A DNA stretch of 64,000 bases from Halioglobus japonicus (GCA_902705825.1 CACSIL010000034.1:152593-216592); one strand, 5' to 3'; numbered from the stretch's first letter, positions 30,502 through 42,490 are shown. Numbers and translations: made by a program. Notes: generated by a model not told the origin, from the letters alone.

Positions 30502-32046
30502 ATGCAGCAACTGAATCCATCAGAGATTAGCGAAATCATCAAGCGCCGCATCGACCAGCTCGATGTCAGCTCGGAAGCGCGCAACGTCGGAACCGTTGTA
30601 TCGGTTACTGACGGCATCATCCGTATTCACGGTCTGGCTGACGTGATGTACGGTGAGATGATTGAATTTGACGGCGGCATATACGGTATGGCGCTGAACC
30701 TGGAGCGCGACTCTGTCGGTGCAGTTATTCTGGGTGATTACAAAAGCCTGGCTGAAGGGCAGTCCTGTCGTTGCACGGGTCGTATTCTGGAGGTTCCGGT
30801 AGGACCTGAATTGCAGGGACGAGTTGTCGATGCGTTGGGTATACCCATCGATGGCAAGGGCCCGATAAACGCTCCGCTCACCGATGCACTTGAAAAAGTG
30901 GCGCCCGGTGTAATCGCACGTAAATCGGTTGACCAGCCTGTACAGATTGGTCTTAAAGCTGTTGATGCGATGGTTCCCATCGGTCGTGGACAGCGTGAGC
31001 TGATCATTGGTGACCGCCAGATCGGTAAAACTGCAATCGCGGTAGACGCCATCATCAACCAGAAAGGCTCAGGCATTAAATGTGTCTATGTCGCGATTGG
31101 CCAAAAAGCATCTTCTGTTGCCGCCGTAGTGCGCAAACTGGAAGAACACGGTGCGATGGAACACACCATCATCGTTGCAGCGACAGCATCTGACCCCGCA
31201 GCGATGCAGTATCTTGCACCATTTGCCGGTTGCACCATGGGTGAGTACTACCGCGATCGCGGTGAAGATGCTCTGATTATTTACGATGATCTTACCAAGC
31301 AGGCCTGGGCTTATCGCCAGATCTCCCTGCTGCTGCGCCGCCCACCGGGCCGTGAAGCATACCCCGGTGACGTATTCTATTTGCACTCTCGTCTGCTGGA
31401 GCGTGCTGCGCGAGTCAACGAATCTTATGTCGAGAACTTTACCAATGGTGAAGTGAAGGGCAAGACCGGTTCGCTGACAGCTCTGCCTGTGATTGAAACC
31501 CAGGCGGGTGACGTATCAGCATTCGTACCGACTAACGTGATCTCTATTACCGATGGCCAGATATTCCTGGAAGCCGACATGTTCAACGCAGGTGTCCGTC
31601 CCGCGATGAACGCCGGTATATCGGTTTCCCGTGTTGGTGGTGCTGCACAGACCAAGATCATGAAGAAACTGTCAGGCGGTATTCGTACAGCACTGGCGCA
31701 GTATCGTGAACTGGCGGCGTTTTCACAGTTTGCATCAGATTTGGATGACGCGACACGCGCGCAGCTGGATCACGGTGAGCGCGTTACCGAGCTGATGAAG
31801 CAGAAGCAGTATTCACCGCAGAGCACAGCGGACATGGGTGTAATGTTGTATGCCGCAAACGAGGGCTACCTCAACGATGTCGACGTCAGCAAGATTGGTG
31901 ACTTCGAACATGCACTGTTGTCCTTTATGCGCGCCGAACACGGCGATCTGATGAACCGCATTATCGAGACTGGTGACTACAACGATGAGATCGAAGCCAC
32001 TTTTAAAGCGGCTCTCGAAAACTTCAAAGCCACGCAGACCTGGTAG
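30502..32046 (+). CDS. atpA: F0F1 ATP synthase subunit alpha
   Basis: Non-catalytic nucleotide-binding subunit of F1. The 514-residue product carries the P-loop GDRQIGKT at residues 170-177, where E. coli has GDRQTGKT; the fixed Gly, Lys and Thr are kept, so binding should be intact. [17 protein letters not shown] (about 368-384) is the ATPase alpha/beta signature region. The length matches E. coli (513). The spacing of 15 bp to atpG supports cotranscription. Confidence 0.98.
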   Translation: MQQLNPSEISEIIKRRIDQLDVSSEARNVGTVVSVTDGIIRIHGLADVMYGEMIEFDGGIYGMALNLERDSVGAVILGDYKSLAEGQSCRCTGRILEVPVGPELQGRVVDALGIPIDGKGPINAPLTDALEKVAPGVIARKSVDQPVQIGLKAVDAMVPIGRGQRELIIGDRQIGKTAIAVDAIINQKGSGIKCVYVAIGQKASSVAAVVRKLEEHGAMEHTIIVAATASDPAAMQYLAPFAGCTMGEYYRDRGEDALIIYDDLTKQAWAYRQISLLLRRPPGREAYPGDVFYLHSRLLERAARVNESYVENFTNGEVKGKTGSLTALPVIETQAGDVSAFVPTNVISITDGQIFLEADMFNAGVRPAMNAGISVSRVGGAAQTKIMKKLSGGIRTALAQYRELAAFSQFASDLDDATRAQLDHGERVTELMKQKQYSPQSTADMGVMLYAANEGYLNDVDVSKIGDFEHALLSFMRAEHGDLMNRIIETGDYNDEIEATFKAALENFKATQTW

Positions 32047-32061
32047 GCCGAGGACCAGCAA

Positions 32062-34430
<2,369 letters not shown>

Positions 34431-34473
34431 GCCGACAACGGTAGGTCGACAACGGGACTAGAGAGGCAAAACT

Positions 34474-34902
34474 ATGGCAATGACTATTCATTGCGACATC
34501 GTCAGCGCAGAGGAAGAAATTTTTTCCGGACTTGTGGAAGTGCTGGTAGCTACGGGCGAATTCGGCGAGTTGGGTGTGAACTACGGTCACGCACCCCTGC
34601 TTACCGCGTTGGTCCCAGGCCCTGTGCGAATTGTTACCCAGGATAGTAAAGAGCATATCTTTTACGTCTCCGGTGGGTTTCTGGAAGTACAGCCAGGCGT
34701 AGTATCTATTCTTGCCGATACCGCGCTGCGTGCCGACGATGTTGACGAAGCTGCAGCAGAAGAAGCACGTAAGGAAGCTGAGCAAGCCCTGGCGAATCAG
34801 ACAGGTGATTTTGACTATGGTCGGGCGTCCTCGCAGTTGGCTGAGGCCGCAGCGCAGTTAGCTACCTTACGCAAGATGCGAAATCGTTCGGGTCGCGGCT
34901 AG
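34474..34902 (+). CDS. atpC: F0F1 ATP synthase subunit epsilon
   Basis: Rotor subunit that connects gamma to the c-ring and can inhibit ATP hydrolysis through its C-terminal helices. The 142-residue product has the N-terminal beta-sandwich ([30 protein letters not shown]) and a C-terminal helical hairpin ([18 protein letters not shown] and beyond). It is the last gene of the operon; a strong terminator follows 23 bp downstream. Confidence 0.97.
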   Translation: MAMTIHCDIVSAEEEIFSGLVEVLVATGEFGELGVNYGHAPLLTALVPGPVRIVTQDSKEHIFYVSGGFLEVQPGVVSILADTALRADDVDEAAAEEARKEAEQALANQTGDFDYGRASSQLAEAAAQLATLRKMRNRSGRG

Positions 34903-34925
34903 ACTGCTCTCCCGGCACGGGCATC

Positions 34926-34958
34926 AAAAAAAACCCCGGTATCACCGGGGTTTTTTTT
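34926..34958 (+). terminator. Rho-independent terminator after the atp operon
   Basis: A perfect 15-bp inverted repeat (eight A then CCCCGGT; ACCGGGG then eight T) around an ATC loop. The GC stem followed by the T-run makes a textbook terminator; the matching A-run means it could also work in reverse. Confidence 0.95.
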
Positions 34959-34989
34959 GCCAGTTGATAATTGCTTCACACTGCCGCAG

Positions 34990-35018
34990 TTGGCGATAGC
35001 GGTAGTGCAGCGCATAAT
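34990..35018 (+). promoter_or_regulatory. Probable sigma-70 promoter of glmUS
   Basis: TTGGCG (34990-34995), 17 bp, CATAAT (35013-35018), placed after the atp terminator and 72 bp before the glmU start. Each hexamer is near consensus. Confidence 0.55.
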
Positions 35019-35089
35019 GATCGCTACAATTACCCATTCTCCAGTTGCCTGAGAGAGCGCATCCGGAGCAGGAAGGAAACCCTATAGCT

Positions 35090-36460
35090 ATGAACCTCGA
35101 AGTCGTGATCCTCGCTGCTGGCCAGGGAACACGTATGAAGTCCCGCCTACCCAAGGTATTGCACGCCGTGGGCGGTAAGCCGCTGCTTGAGCACGTTATC
35201 AACACCGCGCAGGCTCTCCTACCCAAAGCCCTTCATGTTGTAGCAGGGCATGGCAGCGAGCAGGTGCAGGAAGCATTGTCTGGCTATGATATTAACTGGG
35301 TGCTGCAGTCGGAGCGACTGGGTACCGGGCATGCCGTTATGCAAGCACTGCCATCCGTTGCCGACGATAGCGTCGTGCTGGTGCTCTATGGCGATGTACC
35401 GCTGACGCGTTTAACCACGCTGGAAAACCTGGTGGAGCAAGCCCAGAATGGCCCTGCCCTGCTGACGGCGACCCTGCAGAATCCCACCGGCTACGGCAGG
35501 ATTTTGCGCGATGCCGATGGTGCCATGACAGGTGTGGTAGAAGAGAAGGATGCCACCGACGAGCAGCGCCTGCTACAGGAAATCAATACCGGGTTACTGG
35601 CTGCACCAGCCCGTGACTTTCGGGACTACCTGCCCAGGGTAGACAATAAGAATCAACAGGGCGAGTACTACCTTCCCGACATCATTCACCTGGCCGTTGA
35701 AGATGGCAAACGCGTGGCGTCCTGCACGGCCTTGTCGGAGCTGGAAATTCTCGGCGTCAATGATCGGGTTCAGCTCAATCAGGTGGAGCGGGAGTATCAG
35801 CGACGTCAGGCAGAGGCGTTGATGCGACAGGGTGTTAGCATCGCCGATGCCATGCGCCTCGATATTCGAGGCAGCCTCACCTGTGGAGAAGAAGTATTTA
35901 TCGACATCAACGCGGTCTTCGAAGGGGACGTCAAGTTGGGGAACGGTGTGTCCGTTGGAGCCAACTGTGTGCTGTGTGATGTGACGGTGGCTGACGGTAC
36001 GGTCATACATCCTATGAGTCATCTGCAGGAAGCTACATTGGGCAAAGACTGCAGTGTAGGGCCTTTCGCTCGTTTACGCCCCGGTACGGTGCTCGCGGAC
36101 GGCGCGCGCATCGGCAATTTTGTTGAAACCAAAAAGGCCAATATCGGCTCGGGTAGCAAAGTGAACCATCTCAGCTATATCGGTGATTGTGATATGGGTG
36201 CAGCGGTCAACGTCGGCGCGGGCACAATAACCTGCAATTACGACGGCGTTAACAAACACAAAACTGACATCGGTGATGGTGTTTTCGTCGGCTCAAACAG
36301 CACACTGGTCGCGCCTCTGTGCATAGAGGAGCAGGGCTTTGTTGCGGCTGGCTCAACCGTGACAACGAAAGTGGGTAAAGATGAGTTGGCTGTCAGCCGC
36401 TCACGTCAGCGCAATATCAAGGGCTGGAATCGCCCTGACAAACGGGTCAGCAAGGACTAA
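35090..36460 (+). CDS. glmU: Bifunctional UDP-N-acetylglucosamine pyrophosphorylase / glucosamine-1-phosphate N-acetyltransferase
   Basis: Makes UDP-GlcNAc, precursor of peptidoglycan and LPS, in two steps. The N-terminal uridyltransferase domain shows [15 protein letters not shown] (about 8-22). The C-terminal acetyltransferase is a left-handed beta helix of hexapeptide repeats from about residue 250, with the [11 protein letters not shown] and [11 protein letters not shown] motifs. The ATG at 35090 gives 456 residues, identical in length to E. coli GlmU, and is chosen over an upstream in-frame start. glmS follows after 2 bp: the last two steps before UDP-GlcNAc and the first step of the pathway are coexpressed. 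Confidence 0.97.
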   Translation: MNLEVVILAAGQGTRMKSRLPKVLHAVGGKPLLEHVINTAQALLPKALHVVAGHGSEQVQEALSGYDINWVLQSERLGTGHAVMQALPSVADDSVVLVLYGDVPLTRLTTLENLVEQAQNGPALLTATLQNPTGYGRILRDADGAMTGVVEEKDATDEQRLLQEINTGLLAAPARDFRDYLPRVDNKNQQGEYYLPDIIHLAVEDGKRVASCTALSELEILGVNDRVQLNQVEREYQRRQAEALMRQGVSIADAMRLDIRGSLTCGEEVFIDINAVFEGDVKLGNGVSVGANCVLCDVTVADGTVIHPMSHLQEATLGKDCSVGPFARLRPGTVLADGARIGNFVETKKANIGSGSKVNHLSYIGDCDMGAAVNVGAGTITCNYDGVNKHKTDIGDGVFVGSNSTLVAPLCIEEQGFVAAGSTVTTKVGKDELAVSRSRQRNIKGWNRPDKRVSKD

Positions 36461-36462
36461 TT

Positions 36463-38292
36463 ATGTGTGGCATTGTGGCCGCCGCTGCGCGGCGTGAGGT
36501 TTCTGAAATACTGTTAGAGGGACTCAGAAGGCTCGAATACAGGGGTTATGACTCGGCCGGGATGGCGCTGATCAATGATCAGAATGTGCTGCAAATTCAC
36601 AAGCGCAACGGCAAGGTAAAAGAGCTGGAGGCAGCGCAGGCGCAGGAGCCCTTTTACGGCAATACGGGTATCGCACACACACGTTGGGCGACACACGGTA
36701 AACCCTCGACCGAGAATGCGCACCCGCACGCCTCGGGCGGCCGCGTTGCCCTGGTTCACAATGGCATTATAGAAAATCATGCGGAGTTGCGTGCAGAGCT
36801 CATCGCCGCCGGATATGAAATGTCATCGGCCACAGACACTGAAGTTATCGCCCATTTGCTGCACCTTAGCCTTCAAAAGGGTGCCTCACTCAGGGCGGCA
36901 ATGCAGAACACGATTGCCAGACTGGAGGGCGCCTACGCGCTGGCTGCTATCGATATTGAGAGCCCGCATACAGTGGTAGGCGCTCGCAAGGGCAGCCCGC
37001 TGGTGGTGGGAGTTGGCATCGGAGAAAACTTTCTGGCCTCTGATCAAATGGCGCTGCGTCAGGTGACGGACAGCTTTATCTACCTGGAAGAAGGTGACCT
37101 GGTAGAGATCTCCCCCGCTAGCATCCAGATTTGTACGATTGACGGCGAGGCAATTGAGCGGCCGACAACGAGGATAAAAGAGGCGCTGGAAACCAGCGAT
37201 ATGGGCGACTTTGATCACTATATGATCAAGGAAATATTTGAACAGCCCGTCGCGCTTGAAGCGACTCTGGCGGGCGCGGCTAATGTTGAGCAGGTCGAGG
37301 AGTGTTTCGGCCACGGCGCTTCAGCGATGTTTGATCGTGTAACCAATGTGCAGATTGTTGCCTGTGGCACCAGCTATCACGCCGGCATGGTGGCGCGTTA
37401 TTGGTTGGAGGAACTCGCCGGTATCAGTTGTGAGGTTGAAGTTGCCTCCGAGTTTCGCTATCGCAAACGCGTCCAACATGAGGGTACGCTGTTGGTGGCA
37501 ATCTCCCAGTCTGGTGAAACGGCTGATACTCTGGCGGCATTGCGCAACGCCACTGAGGGGGAGTTTATTGGCAGCCTGGTGGTTGCCAATGTGGATAACA
37601 GTTCTCTGGTACGGGAATGTGATCTGGTATTTCTGACCCGGGCCGGCGCTGAAATTGGCGTCGCATCGACGAAGGCTTTCACGACGCAGTTGGTTGCCAT
37701 GCTGATGCTGACACTGGCTCTGGGCCGTCGGCGGGGTATGACTGACGAACGCCAGAGCGAGATTATCGAGGCGCTGGAAAACCTGCCACATTATGTGCGC
37801 CAGACACTGGAGTTAAACGGGGCGATACAGAAGTTGTCCGAAGCGTTTATTCCCAAGCGCCATGCCCTGTTTCTCGGGCGTGGTATTCAGTATCCCATCG
37901 CGATGGAAGGCGCGCTCAAGCTCAAGGAAATCTCCTATATTCACGCTGAGGCCTACCCGGCGGGAGAACTTAAACATGGGCCATTGGCCCTGGTGGACGA
38001 TGACATGCCAGTCGTGGCGGTGGCGCCCAATGACGAGCTGCTGGAAAAACTGAAATCCAATTTGGAAGAAGTGCGCTCGCGTGGTGGAGAGCTGTTTGTG
38101 TTTGCGGATCGCGAGGCAGGCTTTGCCAATGAAGATCGGGTGCAAGTGCTGCCGATGCCGCACTGCCCCGAGGTGATCAAACCGATTGTGTACACGGTAG
38201 CCCTACAGCTGCTGTCCTACCATGTGGCCCTGCAAAAAGGCACCGACGTCGACAAACCCCGCAATCTGGCGAAGTCTGTGACCGTCGAATGA
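36463..38292 (+). CDS. glmS: Glutamine-fructose-6-phosphate aminotransferase (isomerizing)
   Basis: Forms glucosamine-6-phosphate from fructose-6-phosphate and glutamine, the entry to amino-sugar synthesis. The N-terminal glutaminase has Cys as second residue (MCGIVAA), the nucleophile after Met removal, and the HTRWATHG motif. Two SIS isomerase domains follow ([15 protein letters not shown] near 300; [18 protein letters not shown] near 470). It ends in the classical [13 protein letters not shown]. The length is 609 as in E. coli. There is no room for a glmS ribozyme, since glmU ends 2 bp upstream; that element is a Gram-positive feature. Confidence 0.98.
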   Translation: MCGIVAAAARREVSEILLEGLRRLEYRGYDSAGMALINDQNVLQIHKRNGKVKELEAAQAQEPFYGNTGIAHTRWATHGKPSTENAHPHASGGRVALVHNGIIENHAELRAELIAAGYEMSSATDTEVIAHLLHLSLQKGASLRAAMQNTIARLEGAYALAAIDIESPHTVVGARKGSPLVVGVGIGENFLASDQMALRQVTDSFIYLEEGDLVEISPASIQICTIDGEAIERPTTRIKEALETSDMGDFDHYMIKEIFEQPVALEATLAGAANVEQVEECFGHGASAMFDRVTNVQIVACGTSYHAGMVARYWLEELAGISCEVEVASEFRYRKRVQHEGTLLVAISQSGETADTLAALRNATEGEFIGSLVVANVDNSSLVRECDLVFLTRAGAEIGVASTKAFTTQLVAMLMLTLALGRRRGMTDERQSEIIEALENLPHYVRQTLELNGAIQKLSEAFIPKRHALFLGRGIQYPIAMEGALKLKEISYIHAEAYPAGELKHGPLALVDDDMPVVAVAPNDELLEKLKSNLEEVRSRGGELFVFADREAGFANEDRVQVLPMPHCPEVIKPIVYTVALQLLSYHVALQKGTDVDKPRNLAKSVTVE

Positions 38293-38301
38293 TGTAGAGC
38301 G

Positions 38302-38907
38302 TTAAGCCTGTTTTATAAGCTCTTCCTCAACCAGGCCGAGCCTGTCCTTGCCGAAAAACATCTCGTCGCCGACAAAAAAGGTGGGGATGCCAAAGGCACC
38401 GCGATCGGCCGCAGACTGCGTATTGGCCTTCAACTTATCCTTGATCGCATCGGTCTGGATCAGTGCGACGATTTTATCGGTATCCAGCCCTGCCTCGGTA
38501 AGAACCCCTGTCATCACTTCCCCGTCGTCCATTTTCAGGTCTCGCTCCCACATCGCGGACAGCATGACATCGATGTAGTGTTGCTCGCAGCCCAGTTCCT
38601 GTGCCGCCACCAAACCGCGCATGATACTAATGGTATTGATCGGGAAATTAGCGTTGAACCTGAAATCGTTGAGCTGGTGCCTTTCGGTAAACCGCTTGCT
38701 CTCCAGCATTTCATACTCCAGCTTCCCCTTTACGCCGCCGAAAGCCACCATCGGTGGCTGGTTACCGGTGATCTTGAACAAGCCCCCGAGCAGCACCGGG
38801 TGAACACTCAACTCGGCACCGGTGCGCTGTAAAATATCAGGCAGTACCTTGTAGGCGAAGTAGGCATTGGGGCTGGCGAAATCAAAAATAAAATCCAGTC
38901 TGGCCAT
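38302..38907 (-). CDS. DsbA-like protein of the 2-hydroxychromene-2-carboxylate isomerase family
   Basis: Thioredoxin-fold protein related to HCCA isomerase (NahD) and kappa-class glutathione transferases. The 201-residue product has the N-terminal FIFDFASPNAYFA (about 6-18), in which the Ser corresponds to the glutathione-activating serine of NahD. The C-terminal RGAFGIPTFFVGDEMFFGKDRL contains the cis-proline segment GIPTFF. The helical insertion between is typical. It lacks a signal peptide and CXXC, so it is not a periplasmic disulfide oxidase. The next gene upstream on this strand is an atypical SDR, 36 bp away. In characterised pathways the family acts in naphthalene degradation, but no other aromatic-pathway gene is here. 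Confidence 0.87.
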   Translation of the reverse strand: MARLDFIFDFASPNAYFAYKVLPDILQRTGAELSVHPVLLGGLFKITGNQPPMVAFGGVKGKLEYEMLESKRFTERHQLNDFRFNANFPINTISIMRGLVAAQELGCEQHYIDVMLSAMWERDLKMDDGEVMTGVLTEAGLDTDKIVALIQTDAIKDKLKANTQSAADRGAFGIPTFFVGDEMFFGKDRLGLVEEELIKQA

Positions 38908-38943
38908 TCTGTTTTTTCCTTATGGGAAGAGGTGAGTAAAGGT

Positions 38944-39708
38944 TTAGTGGTTCCACCAGGCAAGGTCGGTATAGGCCCGCAGATCCAGCTCGTGTGTCCA
39001 GGCAGATCGATGCTGCTGCGCAACATGAAAATAGGTTTCTGCCATCTGTTGCGGCAGCATCAGGCCGTCGTGTTCGCCGCCGCGTTTGTCGCGCAGTTGC
39101 TGGAACAGTTCAGGCCCCAGCATTTTGCCCAGGGTATCCGGCGCATCCACGGCGCCATCAATAAGAATATGTGCGACATGAATGCCCTTGGAGGCATACT
39201 GCGCATTCAGTGTTTGGCACAGCATGCGCCGACCACCCATGGCCGCTGCATGGGAGTGTTGCCCGGCGTTGCCGCGCATTGCGGCAGTGGCCGAGGTCAC
39301 CAGAATCACGCCTTTGCCGCGCGCTTCCATCTTGGGGCACACTGCACTGGCGGTGCGAAATAATCCGAACGTGGCGAGTTGCCAGCCCATTTCGAAGGCT
39401 TTGTAACTGGTGTCCTCCAGCGACCGATCACCAATCTGGGCGCCGAGGTTGTACACAACGACCTCTATTGGCCCAAGCTCCTCTTCAATTGCGGCAACGC
39501 GTGCTTCGATACTGCCCTCTTCAACCGCATTCAGCAGATAACCGCTGGCTGAACCACCGGCAGCTTCAACCTCCGCGACCATTTTATGCAGCCCGGCTTC
39601 GTCACTGCGCCTGCAGAGCACTGTATGGTAACCACCGGCGGCGAATCGCTTTCCGACATTCCCGCCAATACCGGCACCGGCGCCGATGACCAAGCAGACT
39701 GGCTTCAT
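38944..39708 (-). CDS. Short-chain dehydrogenase/reductase with replaced catalytic Tyr and Lys
   Basis: Rossmann-fold SDR of 254 residues. The cofactor motif GAGAGIGG lies at residues 9-16 and YNLGA stands in place of NNAG. Ser139 (VTSATAAM) fits the catalytic serine, but the YxxxK motif is replaced: the aligned stretch HSHAAAMGGRR puts His153 where Tyr should be and Met157 where Lys should be. Related SDRs with FAAFAAAK already lack the Tyr but keep Lys. Classical dehydrogenase chemistry is therefore doubtful, and the protein may bind ligand or act by another mechanism. RBS AGGGAGGG is strong. It is divergent from an HxlR regulator and upstream of an HCCA-isomerase-like gene. Confidence 0.87.
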   Translation of the reverse strand: MKPVCLVIGAGAGIGGNVGKRFAAGGYHTVLCRRSDEAGLHKMVAEVEAAGGSASGYLLNAVEEGSIEARVAAIEEELGPIEVVVYNLGAQIGDRSLEDTSYKAFEMGWQLATFGLFRTASAVCPKMEARGKGVILVTSATAAMRGNAGQHSHAAAMGGRRMLCQTLNAQYASKGIHVAHILIDGAVDAPDTLGKMLGPELFQQLRDKRGGEHDGLMLPQQMAETYFHVAQQHRSAWTHELDLRAYTDLAWWNH

Positions 39709-39749
39709 ACCAGATCCCTCCCTTATAGAATGGTGACAAGCTTGTAAGT

Positions 39750-39787
39750 GGTTGCATCATAATACTTGATAGTTTTATCATGCAACC
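39750..39787. promoter_or_regulatory. Inverted repeat over the SDR promoter: candidate HxlR operator
   Basis: GGTTGCAT (39750-39757) and ATGCAACC (39780-39787) are perfect inverted arms 22 bp apart in the 118-bp divergent spacer. On the minus strand TTGCAT (39785-39780) and TATGAT (39761-39756), 18 bp apart, form a plausible promoter for the SDR; the arms overlap exactly these two elements. HxlR-family regulators bind such palindromes near their own genes, so autoregulation and repression of the SDR are inferred. Confidence 0.6.
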
Positions 39788-39826
39788 ATAAAGTGCGGTA
39801 CAGGAAAGCCCCACGAGAATGAACCA

Positions 39827-40279
39827 GTGAAGTACAAGACCTTCGACCACATGAATTGCTCGCTCGCACAAACGCTGAATATTATTGGCGAGCGCTGGAC
39901 GCTGCTTATTCTCAGGGATGCCTTCTTTGGTGCGAAGCGCTTCGGTCAGTTTGAGCGAAGCCTGGGAATTGCTAAAAATATTCTCAGTGCCAGGCTCAAT
40001 ATGCTGGTTGATGAAGGTATTCTTCAGCGGCGACAATCTTCGGCGGGCGCTCATACCGAGTATGTGCTGACAGAGCAGGGCCTGGATCTACAGCCTGTGC
40101 TGCTGTCGATGACGCACTGGGGTGACAAGCACAGGCCCCACGCCAACGGTGACCGGCTTATTTTCGTGGAGCGGGAAAGCGGCAGGCCCATCCGTCGTAT
40201 GGGAGCGACCAGCGAAGATGGCCGCTCGCTGCAACCCCGGGATATTCGTGCAGTAGCAGGGCCGGCTCTGGATGAGTAA
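39827..40279 (+). CDS. HxlR-family winged-helix transcriptional regulator
   Basis: DNA-binding regulator of the HxlR (DUF24) family, related to MarR in fold. The 150-residue product has the family core CSLAQTLNIIGERWTLLILRDAFFG (about 11-35, in two parts: LNIIGERW and TLLILRDAFFGAKRF), the recognition helix region GIAKNILSARLNMLVDEGIL, and the wing with EYVLTEQG. A C-terminal extension of about 45 residues follows. The start is GTG with a weak RBS; an internal ATG eight codons later is an alternative. It is divergent from the SDR, with an inverted repeat between, so it most likely controls that gene and itself. The inducer is unknown. Confidence 0.9.
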   Translation: MKYKTFDHMNCSLAQTLNIIGERWTLLILRDAFFGAKRFGQFERSLGIAKNILSARLNMLVDEGILQRRQSSAGAHTEYVLTEQGLDLQPVLLSMTHWGDKHRPHANGDRLIFVERESGRPIRRMGATSEDGRSLQPRDIRAVAGPALDE

Positions 40280-40341
40280 GCACCACTGTTTCGCAACCTG
40301 CGCAGGCCCAGAGCATACTCACAATAATGGCCAGGTAAAAA

Positions 40342-40749
40342 ATGCCTGTTGAACAACTGTATTTCATTCTCAGGTTAGCGCACGTAAGTTGCGCTTTCGT
40401 GTCCATCGCGGGGTTCGGTCTGCGAGGCTACTGGATGGCGATCGAACACCCTCTGTTGCAGCATCCCGTGTTCAGGCGACTGCCCCATGTGGTAGATACC
40501 ATTTTGCTGCTCTCGGCGATTATGTTGCTGGTGGTTTTGCGTTTATCTCCGCTGGAGACGCCATGGGTGGCGGCAAAGCTGATCGCGCTGCTGCTGTATA
40601 TCGGTCTGGGCATGGTGGCCTTGCGGTTTGGCCGAACCAGAGGTGTACGTATTAGCGCGTGGCTGCTGGCGCTGGTCACGGCGGGGTATATTGTTTCTGT
40701 GGCGTACAGTAAAAACCCGCTGGGATTTCTACAGTGGATAACCTGGTGA
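40342..40749 (+). CDS. SirB-family membrane protein
   Basis: A 135-residue protein with four predicted membrane helices (about 5-25, 46-65, 72-92, 103-122). Its N-terminal LYFILRLAHVSCAFVSIAGFGLRGYWM and later WVAAKLIALLLYIGLGMVALR fit the SirB2 family (named for Salmonella sirB, 'invasion gene expression up-regulator'). The molecular role of the family is not established. It lies 62 bp after the HxlR gene on the same strand and may be cotranscribed. Confidence 0.82.
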   Translation: MPVEQLYFILRLAHVSCAFVSIAGFGLRGYWMAIEHPLLQHPVFRRLPHVVDTILLLSAIMLLVVLRLSPLETPWVAAKLIALLLYIGLGMVALRFGRTRGVRISAWLLALVTAGYIVSVAYSKNPLGFLQWITW

Positions 40750-40807
40750 GCAGTGGATACCCACCAGGGTAATGCCCGGAACGAGGGTCGCCCGGGCGGC
40801 AATCACA

Positions 40808-41176
40808 TCAGCTTGGATTCGCTTCCTTGTACTCGCGCAGCTCCGTGTTGAAATCTGTTGCGAGCGCTTCCTCTTTGGAAACTGACGCATTGTAGTCGTC
40901 GGTAAGTACTTTGAGGGCCTCCACCAACTCCTGCCCCGGAGAGTCGCCTGATGCGGCAGATTCGGCGGCAGCGATATGCGGTTCCAGGCACGTGCGGTAC
41001 GCCGTGTTATCTGCCTGAAAATCTTTGACAGCCTGTTGCCCCGCCAGCATTTGCTCCAGTGTGGCAGTGGAGCCATCTGGCAGTGTGGGTGTGGCTGGCG
41101 CCGTGCAATCCTGAGCGAAACTTACGGAACTTGAGAGCGCCAATCCGAATAGCGCCAGCTTGATAGAGTTGTTCAT
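40808..41176 (-). CDS. Small secreted protein of unknown function
   Basis: A 122-residue protein with a clean signal peptide (about residues 1-21, positively charged start, hydrophobic core LALFGLALSSSVSF, cleavage likely after SFA). The mature part is mainly helical, acidic and Ala/Glu rich, with two cysteines (in QDCTAP and YRTCLE) about 39 residues apart that could pair in the periplasm. No domain was recognised. It is convergent with the SirB-like gene. No RNA or operon partner suggests its role. The ORF is real by codon pattern and signal peptide. Confidence 0.75.
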   Translation of the reverse strand: MNNSIKLALFGLALSSSVSFAQDCTAPATPTLPDGSTATLEQMLAGQQAVKDFQADNTAYRTCLEPHIAAAESAASGDSPGQELVEALKVLTDDYNASVSKEEALATDFNTELREYKEANPS

Positions 41177-41260
41177 TGTGTCCTCACCTACATAGAGTTA
41201 TTTGAAGGAAAACAGTAACAGGAGACCGGGCTTCTGCCAAGTCAGGGAGTATGCCACCCG

Positions 41261-42388
41261 CTACTCTTCGCCAACCCACAGTTTGGACACCTGCAGATCA
41301 GTTTCGAGTTTGCGAGCTACCTGCTGTGCGGTTTCCCGGTTAGCCAGCCCGACGACTCTGAGTCGATACAGGGTTCTGCCGTCGCTGCTAATCGGGATGA
41401 CGACCACTTTCCCTGCGCCTGGTTGCAACCGGCTCGCCCAGGATTGTGCCATGTTACGCATAGCGTAAGAACCGAAGTTTACAAACCAGGGACCCGTCGC
41501 GTCCGATATCACAGGGGCCGCCCTTTGGGATTCGGGTTTCGGCGTTGGTGGCGGCACTGGCTTTGGTTCTGGCTTGGGCGCGGGGGCTGCTTGCGCAACA
41601 GGCTTCGGCTGCGACACCACCGTCGCTGCAGGTGAAACTTCTGTCGCCTGCACGCTGCGCTCCGCCGATTCTGCGTTGCTCTCAGGTGTCAGCGCTACTC
41701 GCAACTCTCCCATTTGTGCCTGTAGGCCAGCGATGGTATCGCTGAGCGCACGGTTTTCAAGCCGCAGTGCTTCGGCCTCCGTTGCCAGTGTTTCAAAGGC
41801 CTGCTGTCGCTCCTCGAGCGCGTCGCGGCTGGCGGTCACGGCCTTGGGGTTTGCCGTGGTGGCCAGTGCTGCACGTAACTCGCGCAGTTCGTTCTCGGTT
41901 TCGGCGCGCTGTTGCATGACGCCATAACCACCAGCGACCAGCAGTATTAATGCGATAATCGCGACGGCAATCAGACCCAGAGGCCAGCTCTGCTGACGGC
42001 CCTGATCCTCTTCAAAGTAGCGCTCGTCCTCCGCCAGGGCTTCATCCTCATCCTCATCCGGCGCATCGTAATCGTACTCGCTGTCCGCCTCTTCATCCCG
42101 GAACAGATCAGGCTCGTCTTCCTCGTCGTCCTCGCGATAATCGTCGTCAAAATCCTCATCCGGGATATCGTCGTCCACGTGGTATCCGGAGGTGTAATCC
42201 GCATCGCGATCGGATTCTTCGTATTCGTCGTCCTCATCATACTGGCTGAATGTCGGTTCCTGGCGCAACTTGCCGGGTGGCTTGGGGCTTACACCGTGCG
42301 GGCGTGCGTTATCGTTACCCGAGCGATCGTCGTTGTCTTTTGCCATGGCTGAAGCGCACCTGTGCGTCTTGATAATCCGGGCGATCAT
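41261..42388 (-). CDS. Membrane-anchored SPOR-domain protein with acidic N-terminal domain
   Basis: A 375-residue, single-pass protein. Residues 51-128 are extraordinarily acidic (46 of 78 are Asp or Glu). A membrane helix follows (about 136-157, GLIAVAIIALILLVAGG), then a coiled coil (about 158-225), a Pro/Ala/Lys linker (PAPKPEPKPVPPPTPKPE, about 262-280), and a C-terminal SPOR domain (about 298-375, GPWFVNFGSYAMRNMAQSWASRLQ). SPOR domains bind denuded glycan strands at the septum, so a division or cell-wall role is inferred. The start could instead be the ATG at 42346; the upstream ATG is given because AGGG stands six bases before it. Divergent from uvrD. Confidence 0.85.
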   Translation of the reverse strand: MIARIIKTHRCASAMAKDNDDRSGNDNARPHGVSPKPPGKLRQEPTFSQYDEDDEYEESDRDADYTSGYHVDDDIPDEDFDDDYREDDEEDEPDLFRDEEADSEYDYDAPDEDEDEALAEDERYFEEDQGRQQSWPLGLIAVAIIALILLVAGGYGVMQQRAETENELRELRAALATTANPKAVTASRDALEERQQAFETLATEAEALRLENRALSDTIAGLQAQMGELRVALTPESNAESAERSVQATEVSPAATVVSQPKPVAQAAPAPKPEPKPVPPPTPKPESQRAAPVISDATGPWFVNFGSYAMRNMAQSWASRLQPGAGKVVVIPISSDGRTLYRLRVVGLANRETAQQVARKLETDLQVSKLWVGEE

Positions 42389-42490
42389 AACAGACCCTTA
42401 ACGCAATTTCCTCGCTACAAAAGTCGCCCCTCGTTCAAAGATTATTGTCATTCGGGTAGTTTTCAGACCAGCACTCGTTAGAATAGATCA

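Noticed and set aside
36461-36462. glmS ribozyme
   Set aside because: glmU ends 2 bp before glmS, leaving no space; the element belongs to Gram-positive bacteria.
42172-42186. Third parS-like site (CCACGTGG core)
   Set aside because: The 8-bp core matches but about five of the eight flanking positions do not, so it is probably chance within the acidic SPOR gene.
42010-42240. Repeat array or CRISPR in the GAC/GAA-rich stretch
   Set aside because: The repetition is codon-level, from runs of Asp and Glu in the SPOR protein; there are no spacers or regular units.
42389-42490. LexA box upstream of uvrD
   Set aside because: E. coli uvrD has one, but no CTGT-N8-ACAG pattern was found here.
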